A stretch of 37,158 nucleotides of DNA from Acidimicrobiaceae bacterium. GTDB lineage: Bacteria; Actinomycetota; Acidimicrobiia; Acidimicrobiales; MedAcidi-G1. The notes beneath the pieces were generated by a model. It was not told the DNA's origin and searched no databases. It worked only from the letters and a program-made list of their open reading frames with translations. Numbering within the stretch: the first letter of the stretch is position 1; each line of letters starts with the position of its first letter. Position numbers and translations under genes: made by a program. Positions 1 through 8,450 of the stretch are shown here, one piece after another. The stretch is taken from positions 18,644 to 55,801 of the forward strand of contig PBAM01000031.1 of NCBI GenBank assembly GCA_002716285.1. The letters run 5' to 3'.

Positions 1-429
1 GCTATGGAAGCAGTTTTAGGAGGAGCGATAGAAGCTGGAGACATCGTGGTGATCCGTTATGAAGGCCCTAAAGGCGGCCCAGGAATGCGTGAGATGCTCG
101 CTATAACAGGCGCTATGAAGGGTGCTGGTAGAGGGAATGATGCAGCTCTAATCACAGATGGTCGATTTTCGGGCGGGACGCACGGTTTCTGTGTGGGCCA
201 TGTCGCTCCGGAAGCAGTTGACGGAGGTCCAATAGCTCTTGTAGCAGAAGGCGATCGAATTGTTATAGATGTTCGCGAACATTCGATTGAACTTCTAGTT
301 GACGAAAATGAATTAGAAAAACGGCGAAATGAATTAAAACCCTTTAAACCTCGGTATGAGTCTGGATTCTTAGCCAAATATGCGCGATTAGCAGCGGGAG
401 CAGAGCAAGGAGCTGTTACTAAGGCATAA
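1..429 (+). CDS. ilvD: dihydroxy-acid dehydratase, C-terminal part (5' truncated by window start)
   Basis: Open from base 1; motifs [35 protein letters not shown] are typical of the IlvD/Edd family; located upstream of ilvBNC. Confidence 0.95.
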   Translation, partial: AMEAVLGGAIEAGDIVVIRYEGPKGGPGMREMLAITGAMKGAGRGNDAALITDGRFSGGTHGFCVGHVAPEAVDGGPIALVAEGDRIVIDVREHSIELLVDENELEKRRNELKPFKPRYESGFLAKYARLAAGAEQGAVTKA

Positions 430-435
430 AAAGGG

Positions 436-464
436 TTGTTTGCTATTAGCTTCCCAGCGATACT
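436..464 (+). promoter_or_regulatory. putative sigma70-type promoter of the ilvB leader (TTGTTT-N17-GATACT)
   Basis: -35-like TTGTTT 436-441, 17-nt spacer, -10-like GATACT 459-464; predicted start about 471, coincident with the leader-peptide ATG. Confidence 0.45.
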
Positions 465-470
465 GGATAG

Positions 471-506
471 ATGCGAGAATTTTTCGTAGGTGTAGTAGTT
501 ATTTAG
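471..506 (+). CDS. ilvB attenuator leader peptide MREFFVGVVVI*
   Basis: ATG 471; codons CGA GAA TTT TTC GTA GGT GTA GTA GTT ATT TAG: four Val and one Ile codon near the end, followed directly by hairpin plus terminator upstream of ilvB. Confidence 0.8.
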   Translation: MREFFVGVVVI

Positions 507-530
507 CGTGTATCCATTAAGGATGCACGC
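506..530 (+). promoter_or_regulatory. attenuator hairpin 1 (pause-type stem) of ilvB leader
   Basis: GCGTGTATCC (506-515) / ATTAA loop / GGATGCACGC (521-530): 10 bp with one GU; first base is the G of the leader TAG. Confidence 0.75.
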
Positions 531-562
531 TTGACCTCCCTACAGGGAGGTCAATTGCTTTT
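531..562 (+). terminator. intrinsic terminator / attenuator of ilvB leader
   Basis: TTGACCTCCC (531-540) TACA GGGAGGTCAA (545-554): perfect 10-bp stem, 4-nt loop, followed by T-rich TTGCTTTT. Confidence 0.8.
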
Positions 563-600
563 AATCAAGTTTTTAGTTAAGAAAGCTAATCTGAGAAAAA

Positions 601-2343
601 ATGACCAGTGAAAATATAGATGGCGGCAAGGCTTTAATTAGGGCCCTCGAAAAAGAGGGTGTGGAAGTGATGTTCGGGCTTCCTGGCGGGGCGATACTGC
701 CCGTTTATGACCCGATTATTGATTCGACTATTAGACACATACTGGTACGTCATGAGCAAGGTGCTGGTCATATGGCCCAAGGTTACGCCCAAGCAACTGG
801 CAAACCTGGCGTAGCGATGGTTACTAGCGGCCCGGCAGCTACAAATATCGTTACACCTCTATGCGACGCTTATCTGGATTCAACACCTTTGGTGGTTATT
901 ACAGGCCAAGTGCCTCTAGCTGCGATCGGCACAGATGCATTTCAGGAATGCGATACCACCGGGATCACTATGGGAGTCACAAAACACAATTTTCTTGTCA
1001 AAGACGCACAGGACATTCCAAGAATAGTCAAAGAAGCATTTCATATAGCAACTACTGGTCGACCCGGTCCAGTGTTGATTGACTTACCCAAGGACATAGT
1101 TGATCCGAACAATCCAAGATCAAAGCTTGACTGGGTGGACAACCCTGAAATGGACCTCCCCGGCTATAAACCAGAAAAGGACATTGATCTTTCTGAAATA
1201 GAGAAAGCCGTAGAACTTATACAAGCTTCTGTGAGGCCAGTTTTCTATGTTGGGGGTGGGATTCTCAAAGCAAGAGCGGCTGAAGCACTTAGAGAATTGG
1301 TTGAAATTACTGGAATCCATGTTGTGACAACCCTCATGGCAAGAGGGGCTTTTCCTGACAGTCATGAACTTTGTTTAGGAATGCCCGGCATGCACGGAAA
1401 TTATACAGCTGTGACTTCAATGCAAAAGTCAGATTTATTAGTGGCTTTGGGCGCTTGTTTCGATGATCGTGTTACTGGTAAAGTCGACGGTTTCGCACCA
1501 GATGCAAAAATAATCCATGTGGATATCGACCCTGCGGAATTAGGAAAGGTAAGAAAACCAGATGTTGCTATAAATGGAGATTGCCGTCTGGTCATAGAGG
1601 CAATGGTCGATCTGCTTAGACAACAAGATGCCATTCAAATAGACCGTTCGGAATGGAAATCTACTATCAGTGGCTGGCAGGAACGATTTCCTCTCACATA
1701 TGAGGACTCTGAACCAGGAAGCAGATTGAAACCCCAATACGTCTTGGAGCAACTTAGGGATCTAACTCCTGCAGATACAATCGTTGCTTCGGGAGTTGGT
1801 CAGCATCAGATGTGGACAAGTCAATACTGGAGTTTTGACCATCCATATACATGGATCAACTCAGGAGGACTAGGGACTATGGGGTTCTCGATACCTGCTG
1901 CCATTGGTGCAAAAGTTGGAAACCCTGACCGGATGGTTTGGGCAGTCGATGGAGATGGATGTTTCCAGATGACAGCACAAGAACTTGTAACCGCAACAGT
2001 TGAAAACATACCAATAAAAGTTGCATTACTTAATAATTCCTATTTGGGTATGGTTCGTCAATGGCAAGACATGTTTTACGATGAAAGGTTTTCTGAAGTA
2101 TTTCTTTCAGAGGATGTGCCGAATTATAAAGTGTGGGCAGAATCTATGGGCTGTGTGGGCATTCGAGTTGACAGCCCAGAAGAAGTCCCAGAAGCTATAG
2201 CTAAAGCTAATGAGATTGAAGATCGGTCAGTTGTAATAGATTTTCGAACCGCACCCGAAGAGCGTGTCTACCCTATGGTTCCTTCAGGGAAAGATAATTC
2301 TTCAATTGTCGTTCCACCATCTCAAGAAAGTCAAGAACGGTGA
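601..2343 (+). CDS. ilvB: acetolactate synthase large subunit
   Basis: ThDP enzyme: ALIRALEKEGVEVMFGLPGGAILPVYD, RHEQGAGHMAQGYA; ORF 580 aa; followed by ilvN and ilvC. Confidence 0.97.
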   Translation: MTSENIDGGKALIRALEKEGVEVMFGLPGGAILPVYDPIIDSTIRHILVRHEQGAGHMAQGYAQATGKPGVAMVTSGPAATNIVTPLCDAYLDSTPLVVITGQVPLAAIGTDAFQECDTTGITMGVTKHNFLVKDAQDIPRIVKEAFHIATTGRPGPVLIDLPKDIVDPNNPRSKLDWVDNPEMDLPGYKPEKDIDLSEIEKAVELIQASVRPVFYVGGGILKARAAEALRELVEITGIHVVTTLMARGAFPDSHELCLGMPGMHGNYTAVTSMQKSDLLVALGACFDDRVTGKVDGFAPDAKIIHVDIDPAELGKVRKPDVAINGDCRLVIEAMVDLLRQQDAIQIDRSEWKSTISGWQERFPLTYEDSEPGSRLKPQYVLEQLRDLTPADTIVASGVGQHQMWTSQYWSFDHPYTWINSGGLGTMGFSIPAAIGAKVGNPDRMVWAVDGDGCFQMTAQELVTATVENIPIKVALLNNSYLGMVRQWQDMFYDERFSEVFLSEDVPNYKVWAESMGCVGIRVDSPEEVPEAIAKANEIEDRSVVIDFRTAPEERVYPMVPSGKDNSSIVVPPSQESQER

Positions 2344-2837
2344 AAAAGACTCAAGCCAATTACACAATTTTAGTTATAACAGTCGAAAATAAATTTGGTG
2401 TTCTAGCGCGAGTCAGCGGCCTTTTTTCTCGTCGTGGCGTAAATATTAAGTCTCTGGCTGTCGCCCCTACAGATAAAGCAGAATTTAGTCGCATAACTGT
2501 TGATCTGGATATAGAGCTTGAATCTGTTTCATTAGATCAAATAATAAACCAGCTTGACAAACTGATAAATGTTGTTGAAATACGAGCTTTGGATCCCGCT
2601 GAGTCAGTCGAAAGAGAACTGATGATCGTCACAGTTGAAGCTGAGGCTAGTCAAAGGGACGAACTGGTTGATCATTTAGACAAAGTCGGAGGAAAGGTGT
2701 TAAACATAGGAACCGAAAGCATGATGCTTTCTTTGGTGGAAACCTCATCTGTAATTGACGACTTTGAATCCTTTTTGAGTGATTATGGCATAGTTGAACT
2801 GCAACGAACAGGTCGCGTTGCTCTAGATTCGTTATAG
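2340..2837 (+). CDS. ilvN: acetolactate synthase small (regulatory) subunit
   Basis: ACT domain: ITVENKFGVLARVSGLFSRRGVNIKSLAVAPT; GTG start overlapping the ilvB stop. Confidence 0.96.
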   Translation: MKKTQANYTILVITVENKFGVLARVSGLFSRRGVNIKSLAVAPTDKAEFSRITVDLDIELESVSLDQIINQLDKLINVVEIRALDPAESVERELMIVTVEAEASQRDELVDHLDKVGGKVLNIGTESMMLSLVETSSVIDDFESFLSDYGIVELQRTGRVALDSL

Positions 2838-2883
2838 CTAAACAAAGTTTAAATAGTTAAAAGAAAATAATTAGGAGAAAATC

Positions 2884-3915
2884 GTGGTAAATATTTATTA
2901 TGAAAATGATGTAAATCGTTCAGCGATATCAGACCGTAAAGTAGCGATTTTAGGCTATGGATCACAAGGACATGCTCACGCTCTGAACCTAAAGGAATCA
3001 GGGGTTGACGTATGCGTAGGGCTCAGAGAAGGTTCTGGGTCCATCTCGAAAGCTGAAGAAGCAGGACTCGTAGTTCGTTCAATTTCAGAAGCATCGGACT
3101 GGGCGGATGTGATAATGCTTCTTTTGCCTGATACTGATCAAGCAGCAGTATATGAAGAACATATCGCTCCAAACTTGAAAGCTGGAGACGCCATTGCTTT
3201 TGCTCATGGCTTTAATATCCGTTTTGATCTGATTACACCTCCAGATGATGTAGACGTCATAATGATTGCACCTAAAGGACCAGGTCACTTGGTGCGCAGG
3301 ACATATGTTGAAGGTGGTGGCGTGCCCTGCCTTATTGCTGTTGAGCAGAACCCAACAGGTGCAGCAAAAGATCTAGCAATGGCTTATGCAGATGGGCTGG
3401 GGGGAGCTAGAGCAGGGATTATCGAAACGACTTTCACTGAAGAGTGCGAAACGGACCTTTTCGGAGAACAGGTAGTGCTTTGCGGCGGAGTTACAGAGTT
3501 GGTTAGAAGCGCTTTTGACACACTTGTTGATGCTGGATACCAGCCAGAGATTTGTTATTTTGAATGTCTCCATGAATTGAAGTTAATTGTAGACCTCATG
3601 TATGAACAAGGCATAGGAGGCATGCGTTATTCAGTTTCTGACACTGCCGAATACGGCGATTTAACTCGTGGTCCTCGAGTGGTCGATGATCATGTGAGAG
3701 AAACAATGAAACAGGTCTTAGATGAGATTCAATCTGGAGCTTTTGCGGAAGAATGGGTGGCTGAAGCTCATTCTGGTAGGGAGAACTTTTACGCTTTGGA
3801 AGAAAAGGGACGTCAACACCGCATTGAGCAAGTTGGTTCTAAACTCCGTGACATGATGCCTTGGATCAGTGCTGGCAAAGTATCGGTGCAAGACGCATCA
3901 GGCGGCCAAGGTTAA
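2884..3915 (+). CDS. ilvC: ketol-acid reductoisomerase
   Basis: [74 protein letters not shown]. Confidence 0.97.
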   Translation: MVNIYYENDVNRSAISDRKVAILGYGSQGHAHALNLKESGVDVCVGLREGSGSISKAEEAGLVVRSISEASDWADVIMLLLPDTDQAAVYEEHIAPNLKAGDAIAFAHGFNIRFDLITPPDDVDVIMIAPKGPGHLVRRTYVEGGGVPCLIAVEQNPTGAAKDLAMAYADGLGGARAGIIETTFTEECETDLFGEQVVLCGGVTELVRSAFDTLVDAGYQPEICYFECLHELKLIVDLMYEQGIGGMRYSVSDTAEYGDLTRGPRVVDDHVRETMKQVLDEIQSGAFAEEWVAEAHSGRENFYALEEKGRQHRIEQVGSKLRDMMPWISAGKVSVQDASGGQG

Positions 3916-3931
3916 GCCATCAGTCTAATAG

Positions 3932-4822
3932 GTGAAAAAATTGAGCGAAGGTGAAAATGACTGGGAGGAAATTAGCCGTCGTGCAGCTTTTGCTTCCCAT
4001 AGGCTAATTGGTTGGATTTACTGGGATCCGAGGGCCATTGCGAATTACGAAGCGCTTGGAGTTCCTAATGGATTCGGTTACTACGTATCTACTCGTGCAG
4101 CTTCTCTTGGAAAAGCCGGAAACAAAGCAGTATCTGCAGCTTTTTACTCGATACACCCAGACTTCATTGCAGCAAGCCTTGATAACTGTCGTGAACATAC
4201 GACTTTCGAAAAAGCGGCAGCAGCTAGAGACGCTGCGATCGCTCCAGGTTTGAAGGAATTAACACCAGAAATCTGTGATCCTTTAGCAGCTATGTCTTCA
4301 AACCTTTGGAAAGCAGCTGAAGAACTTCCTGTATCTGGCCGAGCTTTATTTGCATCATTACTGGATTGGCCACGTCATCAAGATCCACTTACATCAGCTT
4401 GGCTAGCTGTTAACACCATCCGAGAGTGGCGCGGTGATACTCATTGGGCAATCTTGGCAAGCGAAAATATTGACGGCACTATGGCCGGCATCTTAGATAA
4501 TGCAAAGCATGGTTACGACGATCAATGGCTTCCACGTAGTCGAGGAGCAGATGATGATGCAATTAGTACCGCATTTAAAAAGCTGATGGAACGTGGTTTA
4601 GCAGATGGAGAAACAGTTACTCCTGAAGGCTTGGAATTTAGAGAAGGTCTCGAAAGAAAACTTAACAACATGGCAAGTGCTGCGTGGCGTAATCTCGGGA
4701 TTGACCAAACGACTCAATTTCTAGAATTGATCGAACCAGTTGGTTCGCGCTACATGGATCACATTGATAACACAGCTGGATCAAATTGGATGCCAGCTGG
4801 GCGAGAAGCTAAGAGTAAATAG
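3932..4822 (+). CDS. SCO6745-family-like protein (function unknown)
   Basis: 296-aa intact ORF; overall composition and motifs (GRALFASLLDWPRHQDPLTSAWLAVNTIREWRGDTHWAIL) resemble the actinobacterial SCO6745 family; RBS-like spacing after ilvC. Confidence 0.6.
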   Translation: MKKLSEGENDWEEISRRAAFASHRLIGWIYWDPRAIANYEALGVPNGFGYYVSTRAASLGKAGNKAVSAAFYSIHPDFIAASLDNCREHTTFEKAAAARDAAIAPGLKELTPEICDPLAAMSSNLWKAAEELPVSGRALFASLLDWPRHQDPLTSAWLAVNTIREWRGDTHWAILASENIDGTMAGILDNAKHGYDDQWLPRSRGADDDAISTAFKKLMERGLADGETVTPEGLEFREGLERKLNNMASAAWRNLGIDQTTQFLELIEPVGSRYMDHIDNTAGSNWMPAGREAKSK

Positions 4823-4831
4823 TATTGATGA

Positions 4832-6034
4832 TCAGCTCATGCGCTGAACTATCATCGCCATTCCTTGTCCGCCTCCAACACACATGGTTTCAAGCCCAAA
4901 TTCTTTATCAGCGTCCTCTAGACCATTTATCAATGTTGTCATTATCCGAGCACCTGTCATTCCAAATGGATGACCTAAAGCTATAGCTCCTCCATTCACA
5001 TTCAATTTGTCATGGTCTATCCCGGTTTCTTCTGCTGAAGGAATAACTTGCGCTGCGAAAGCTTCATTTATCTCCACGAGATCAATATCAGTAATTGCCA
5101 TACCGGCTCTTTGCAATGTTTGGTTGATTGCATCAACTGGGCCTAATCCCATGACTTCTGGATTCAGAGCTGAAACTCCAGAAGCCACAATTTTCGCTAA
5201 TGGAGTGACTCCTAATTCTGAAGCTTTTTCTTCACTCATCACGACTACGGCAGCAGCGCCGTCATTCAAAGGACAAGCATTGCCAGCAGTAACAGTTCCA
5301 TCAGGGCGAAAAACAGGGTTCAACTGTGAAACATTCTCATAAGTTGTTCCAGCTCTTATTCCATCGTCAGCAGTGACTACAGTCCCATCCGGAACTGTGT
5401 AGGGAGTGATCTCACGTTCAAAAAATCCTCGAGCAGCAGCAGCTTCCGCACGGTTTTGAGAACGCACACCCCACTCGTCCTGATCTTTACGAGAAACACC
5501 TTTGCTTTGGGCAACGTTTTCGGCAGTTTGACCCATTGCTATATACACGTCCGGTAAACCTTGAGGTGGAGTCCAAGTTTCCACTCCTTCTCCGGTTCTT
5601 TCAGCAGTTCGGGTTTCTGCATCCTTAAAGGAGTCATTATGAGGTCCGGTATCGGAAGCCCCAAATTGGTAACGACTTACACATTCGACGCCTCCTGCAA
5701 CAAATATGTCTCCTTCTCCAGCTTTAATGGCATGAAAGGCCATACGGATCGTTTGCAACGAAGATGAACAGTATCGATTCACTGTTACTCCAGGGGCGTC
5801 AATTCCAGCTAGAAGGCTTGATATGCGTGCAATGTTATAACCTTGCTCTCCGCCTGGTTGCCCAGTTCCCCACAGGACATCTTCAACCAAGTCAGTTTGA
5901 ATTTGTGGAACTTTAGAAAGAACATCTTTGATTATAAAAGCCGACATGTCATCAGGTCTGGCCTCTGCAAGACTGCCTTTATTTGCTCTACCTATAGGAG
6001 TTCTTGAAGTTGCTACTATTACAGCATCAGTCAT
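4832..6034 (-). CDS. thiolase family protein / acetyl-CoA C-acyltransferase (FadA3-like)
   Basis: VNRYCSSSLQTIRMAFHAIKAGEGD, NVNGGAIALGHPFGMTGAR, CVGGGQGMAM. Confidence 0.93.
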   Translation of the reverse strand: MTDAVIVATSRTPIGRANKGSLAEARPDDMSAFIIKDVLSKVPQIQTDLVEDVLWGTGQPGGEQGYNIARISSLLAGIDAPGVTVNRYCSSSLQTIRMAFHAIKAGEGDIFVAGGVECVSRYQFGASDTGPHNDSFKDAETRTAERTGEGVETWTPPQGLPDVYIAMGQTAENVAQSKGVSRKDQDEWGVRSQNRAEAAAARGFFEREITPYTVPDGTVVTADDGIRAGTTYENVSQLNPVFRPDGTVTAGNACPLNDGAAAVVVMSEEKASELGVTPLAKIVASGVSALNPEVMGLGPVDAINQTLQRAGMAITDIDLVEINEAFAAQVIPSAEETGIDHDKLNVNGGAIALGHPFGMTGARIMTTLINGLEDADKEFGLETMCVGGGQGMAMIVQRMS

Positions 6035-6115
6035 GATTAACCTCTCAATTAGTTATTGAATCTGCCGAGATCCTAACCGGCAGAAATAGACCTTGTTTAT
6101 TTTTGCACAAAAACT

Positions 6116-6808
6116 TTAATTCGTTCGCTTTACTAGAGTCAGTCCATCACCAATCGAGAGCATTACAGAAGAAACCCTCTCATCTTTAGCGACGTAATCA
6201 TTAAAGTTTCGCATAGAGACAGTGTCGTCGTCAGATATTTCTGCATCAACCACTTTGCCCGACCATAAAACATTGTCGATCGCTATTAAGCCGTGTTCTG
6301 ACAATCTAGACACAATCTCTTCGTAGTATCTGAGGTAGCCACCCTTGTCAGCATCGATGAAGGCAAAGTCAATTTTTTTACCATCAGGCAAATTGGCCAA
6401 AGTTTCCTTTGCAGGTGCAATAACAAGTTCGATTTTTTCAGCAACACCCGCCTTCTCCCAGTATCTATTAGCTACGGAAGTCCATTCTTCAGAAACATCA
6501 CAACATAGCAGTTTTCCATTCTCCGGTAGGGCTTTGGCAATAGCTAAAGATGAATACCCTGTAAAAGTTCCTACCTCGACAGCAAAATCGGGTCGAATCG
6601 CCGCAACTAGCATGTAAAGAAAAACACCCTGATCTTGGGCAATTTGCATAGCAGAAACTTTCCCCAATTCAGACGTAGTCTCTATAAGGGATTGTTGAGT
6701 TTCATCAGGCTGCGAAGTGTGATCCAATATGTATTCGAAAAGTTTTTCATCAAGAAAAAAAGAACGCCGGCGTTTCTTTTCTTCCGAAATGTTCGAATTA
6801 TTCTGCAT
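6116..6808 (-). CDS. class I SAM-dependent O-methyltransferase (caffeoyl-CoA OMT-like)
   Basis: AVEVGTFTGYSSLAIAKALPENGKLLCCDVSEEWT, FAFIDADKGGYLRYYEE, GLIAIDNVLWSGKV. Confidence 0.93.
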   Translation of the reverse strand: MQNNSNISEEKKRRRSFFLDEKLFEYILDHTSQPDETQQSLIETTSELGKVSAMQIAQDQGVFLYMLVAAIRPDFAVEVGTFTGYSSLAIAKALPENGKLLCCDVSEEWTSVANRYWEKAGVAEKIELVIAPAKETLANLPDGKKIDFAFIDADKGGYLRYYEEIVSRLSEHGLIAIDNVLWSGKVVDAEISDDDTVSMRNFNDYVAKDERVSSVMLSIGDGLTLVKRTN

Positions 6809-6827
6809 ATAGTTTCCTATCCTTGAT

Positions 6828-6860
6828 ATTTACCAATAATGAATTACTAAAGTGGTAAAT
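6828..6860. promoter_or_regulatory. 8-bp inverted repeat in divergent promoter region (possible operator)
   Basis: ATTTACCA (6828-6835) N17 TGGTAAAT (6853-6860), between the divergent methyltransferase and aldehyde dehydrogenase genes. Confidence 0.4.
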
Positions 6861-6914
6861 GCAGAGGTTAGCGAAGAATTTTGAGCATCCTACAAATGGG
6901 CTTAAGGGAGAGTA

Positions 6915-8378
6915 ATGACGAAAATAGACCCGCAAGAGCAATGGAAATTGCTTATAGGTGGCGAATGGGTAGAAACTGCAGAAACATATCCAGTCGTGAA
7001 TCCTTACACGACGGAGACAGTAGGTCATGCACCAGAAGCGACTCTGAGTGAGGCAGCCGGTGCAATGGTCGCCGCGAGAGAAGCATTAGACGGGTGGAAA
7101 AATACATCGATTGATCAGAGGTGTTATTTACTCGGAAAACTTGCAGATGTACTAGAACAGAAAACTCCAGAATGGGTCGATTTAGTTCAGGCAGAGACTG
7201 GGTCAACTATAAATATCACAGAAACTCTCCAAGTCGCAGGAGGGTTTATTGACCGTTTCCGTTACTACTCGAAACCACAACGCATAGATTCATCTGAACT
7301 TCCTATTAAACAAGGAGCGAATGCTCTTGGACCTGCGGGCCTTGTAGCTGCATCTGTATACCACCAGCCAGTTGGGGTTGTTCTATGTATCACACCCTAT
7401 AATTTTCCTCTTACTAATGTGGCGGGGAAAATAGCACCAGCTTTAGCAATGGGTAACACCTGCATCATAAAACCGGCCCCACAGGACCCACTGGGTATTT
7501 TGAGGTTAGGTGAAGCTATAAATGAAGCCGGATTCCCTCCAGGAGTTGTAAATATTGTTACTTCTTCCGGTCCGGAAGTCCCTGCAGCGATGGTTGCATC
7601 AAAAGATGTAAACATGGTCAGCTTTACGGGTTCAACTTCTGTTGGAAAGTCAATCTATGAAAGTGGCGCAGCAACCATGACGCGTGTTCTTATGGAACTA
7701 GGTGGGAAAGGTGCCCTAATCATGACCGAAGATGCCAACGTCGATGCAGCGATGGGTGCTATTGCAAGTGTTTGGGGTTTCCACAGCGGGCAGATTTGCA
7801 CCGCTCCAACACGGGTTATCTGCCATCGAAACATTTATGACCAAACAGTAGAGACCCTCTCGGCTGTAGCAGGGATGCTTAAAATAGGAGACCCAAGAGA
7901 ACGTGACACTTTGGTGGGCCCTTTGATTTCAGAACAGCAGAGAGACAACGTTGAAAATTTTGTTTCATCCGGTGTGGAGTCAGGCGCCAAATTGGTTTGC
8001 GGAGGGCAAAGACCTGATGAGCAAGGCTATTTTGTAGCACCAACACTTTTAGCAGACTGCACAACTGATATGCACGTTGTCCGTGAAGAAGCTTTTGGAC
8101 CAGTTGTTGTAGTAATGCCACATGACGATGATGAACAAGCGATTGAAATGGCCAACGACTCTGATTATGGATTATTTAGTTACGTTTATGCGGGTGATAC
8201 TGCTAGAGCTCACCAGATAGCTAAGAGTCTGGAAAGTGGAAACGTTGCCCTTAACAGCTTTCAGCCACACATGGAAGCCCCTTTTGGGGGATTCAAGATG
8301 TCTGGAATAGGTAGGGACCGTGGCATATGGGGTTTAAAGGCTTACAGCGAGCTTCAGGCTATTTCTTGGTTAGCTTAA
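6915..8378 (+). CDS. aldehyde dehydrogenase family protein
   Basis: LITPYNFPL-type ITPYNFPLTNVAGK, FTGSTSVGKSIYE, LMELGGKGALIM, GFHSGQICTAPTRVICH (catalytic Cys), REEAFGPVVVVMPHDD. Confidence 0.95.
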   Translation: MTKIDPQEQWKLLIGGEWVETAETYPVVNPYTTETVGHAPEATLSEAAGAMVAAREALDGWKNTSIDQRCYLLGKLADVLEQKTPEWVDLVQAETGSTINITETLQVAGGFIDRFRYYSKPQRIDSSELPIKQGANALGPAGLVAASVYHQPVGVVLCITPYNFPLTNVAGKIAPALAMGNTCIIKPAPQDPLGILRLGEAINEAGFPPGVVNIVTSSGPEVPAAMVASKDVNMVSFTGSTSVGKSIYESGAATMTRVLMELGGKGALIMTEDANVDAAMGAIASVWGFHSGQICTAPTRVICHRNIYDQTVETLSAVAGMLKIGDPRERDTLVGPLISEQQRDNVENFVSSGVESGAKLVCGGQRPDEQGYFVAPTLLADCTTDMHVVREEAFGPVVVVMPHDDDEQAIEMANDSDYGLFSYVYAGDTARAHQIAKSLESGNVALNSFQPHMEAPFGGFKMSGIGRDRGIWGLKAYSELQAISWLA

Positions 8379-8450
8379 TTTATAAAGGCTCTTCTGGGAT
8401 GGCTTGAGAAGCTATGGTCACTATTGTAAGGAATGACGAAAAGAGGAATA

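Noticed and set aside
57-377. Antisense ORF opposite ilvD
   Set aside because: Lies wholly over a strong coding gene; low-complexity Ser/Arg-rich composition typical of antisense frames.
4827-4856. Nested hairpin GATGA-TCAGC...GCTGA-...TCATC at the convergent gene junction
   Set aside because: Overlaps the thiolase 3' coding end and lacks a T-tract; could be a weak bidirectional terminator but evidence is insufficient.
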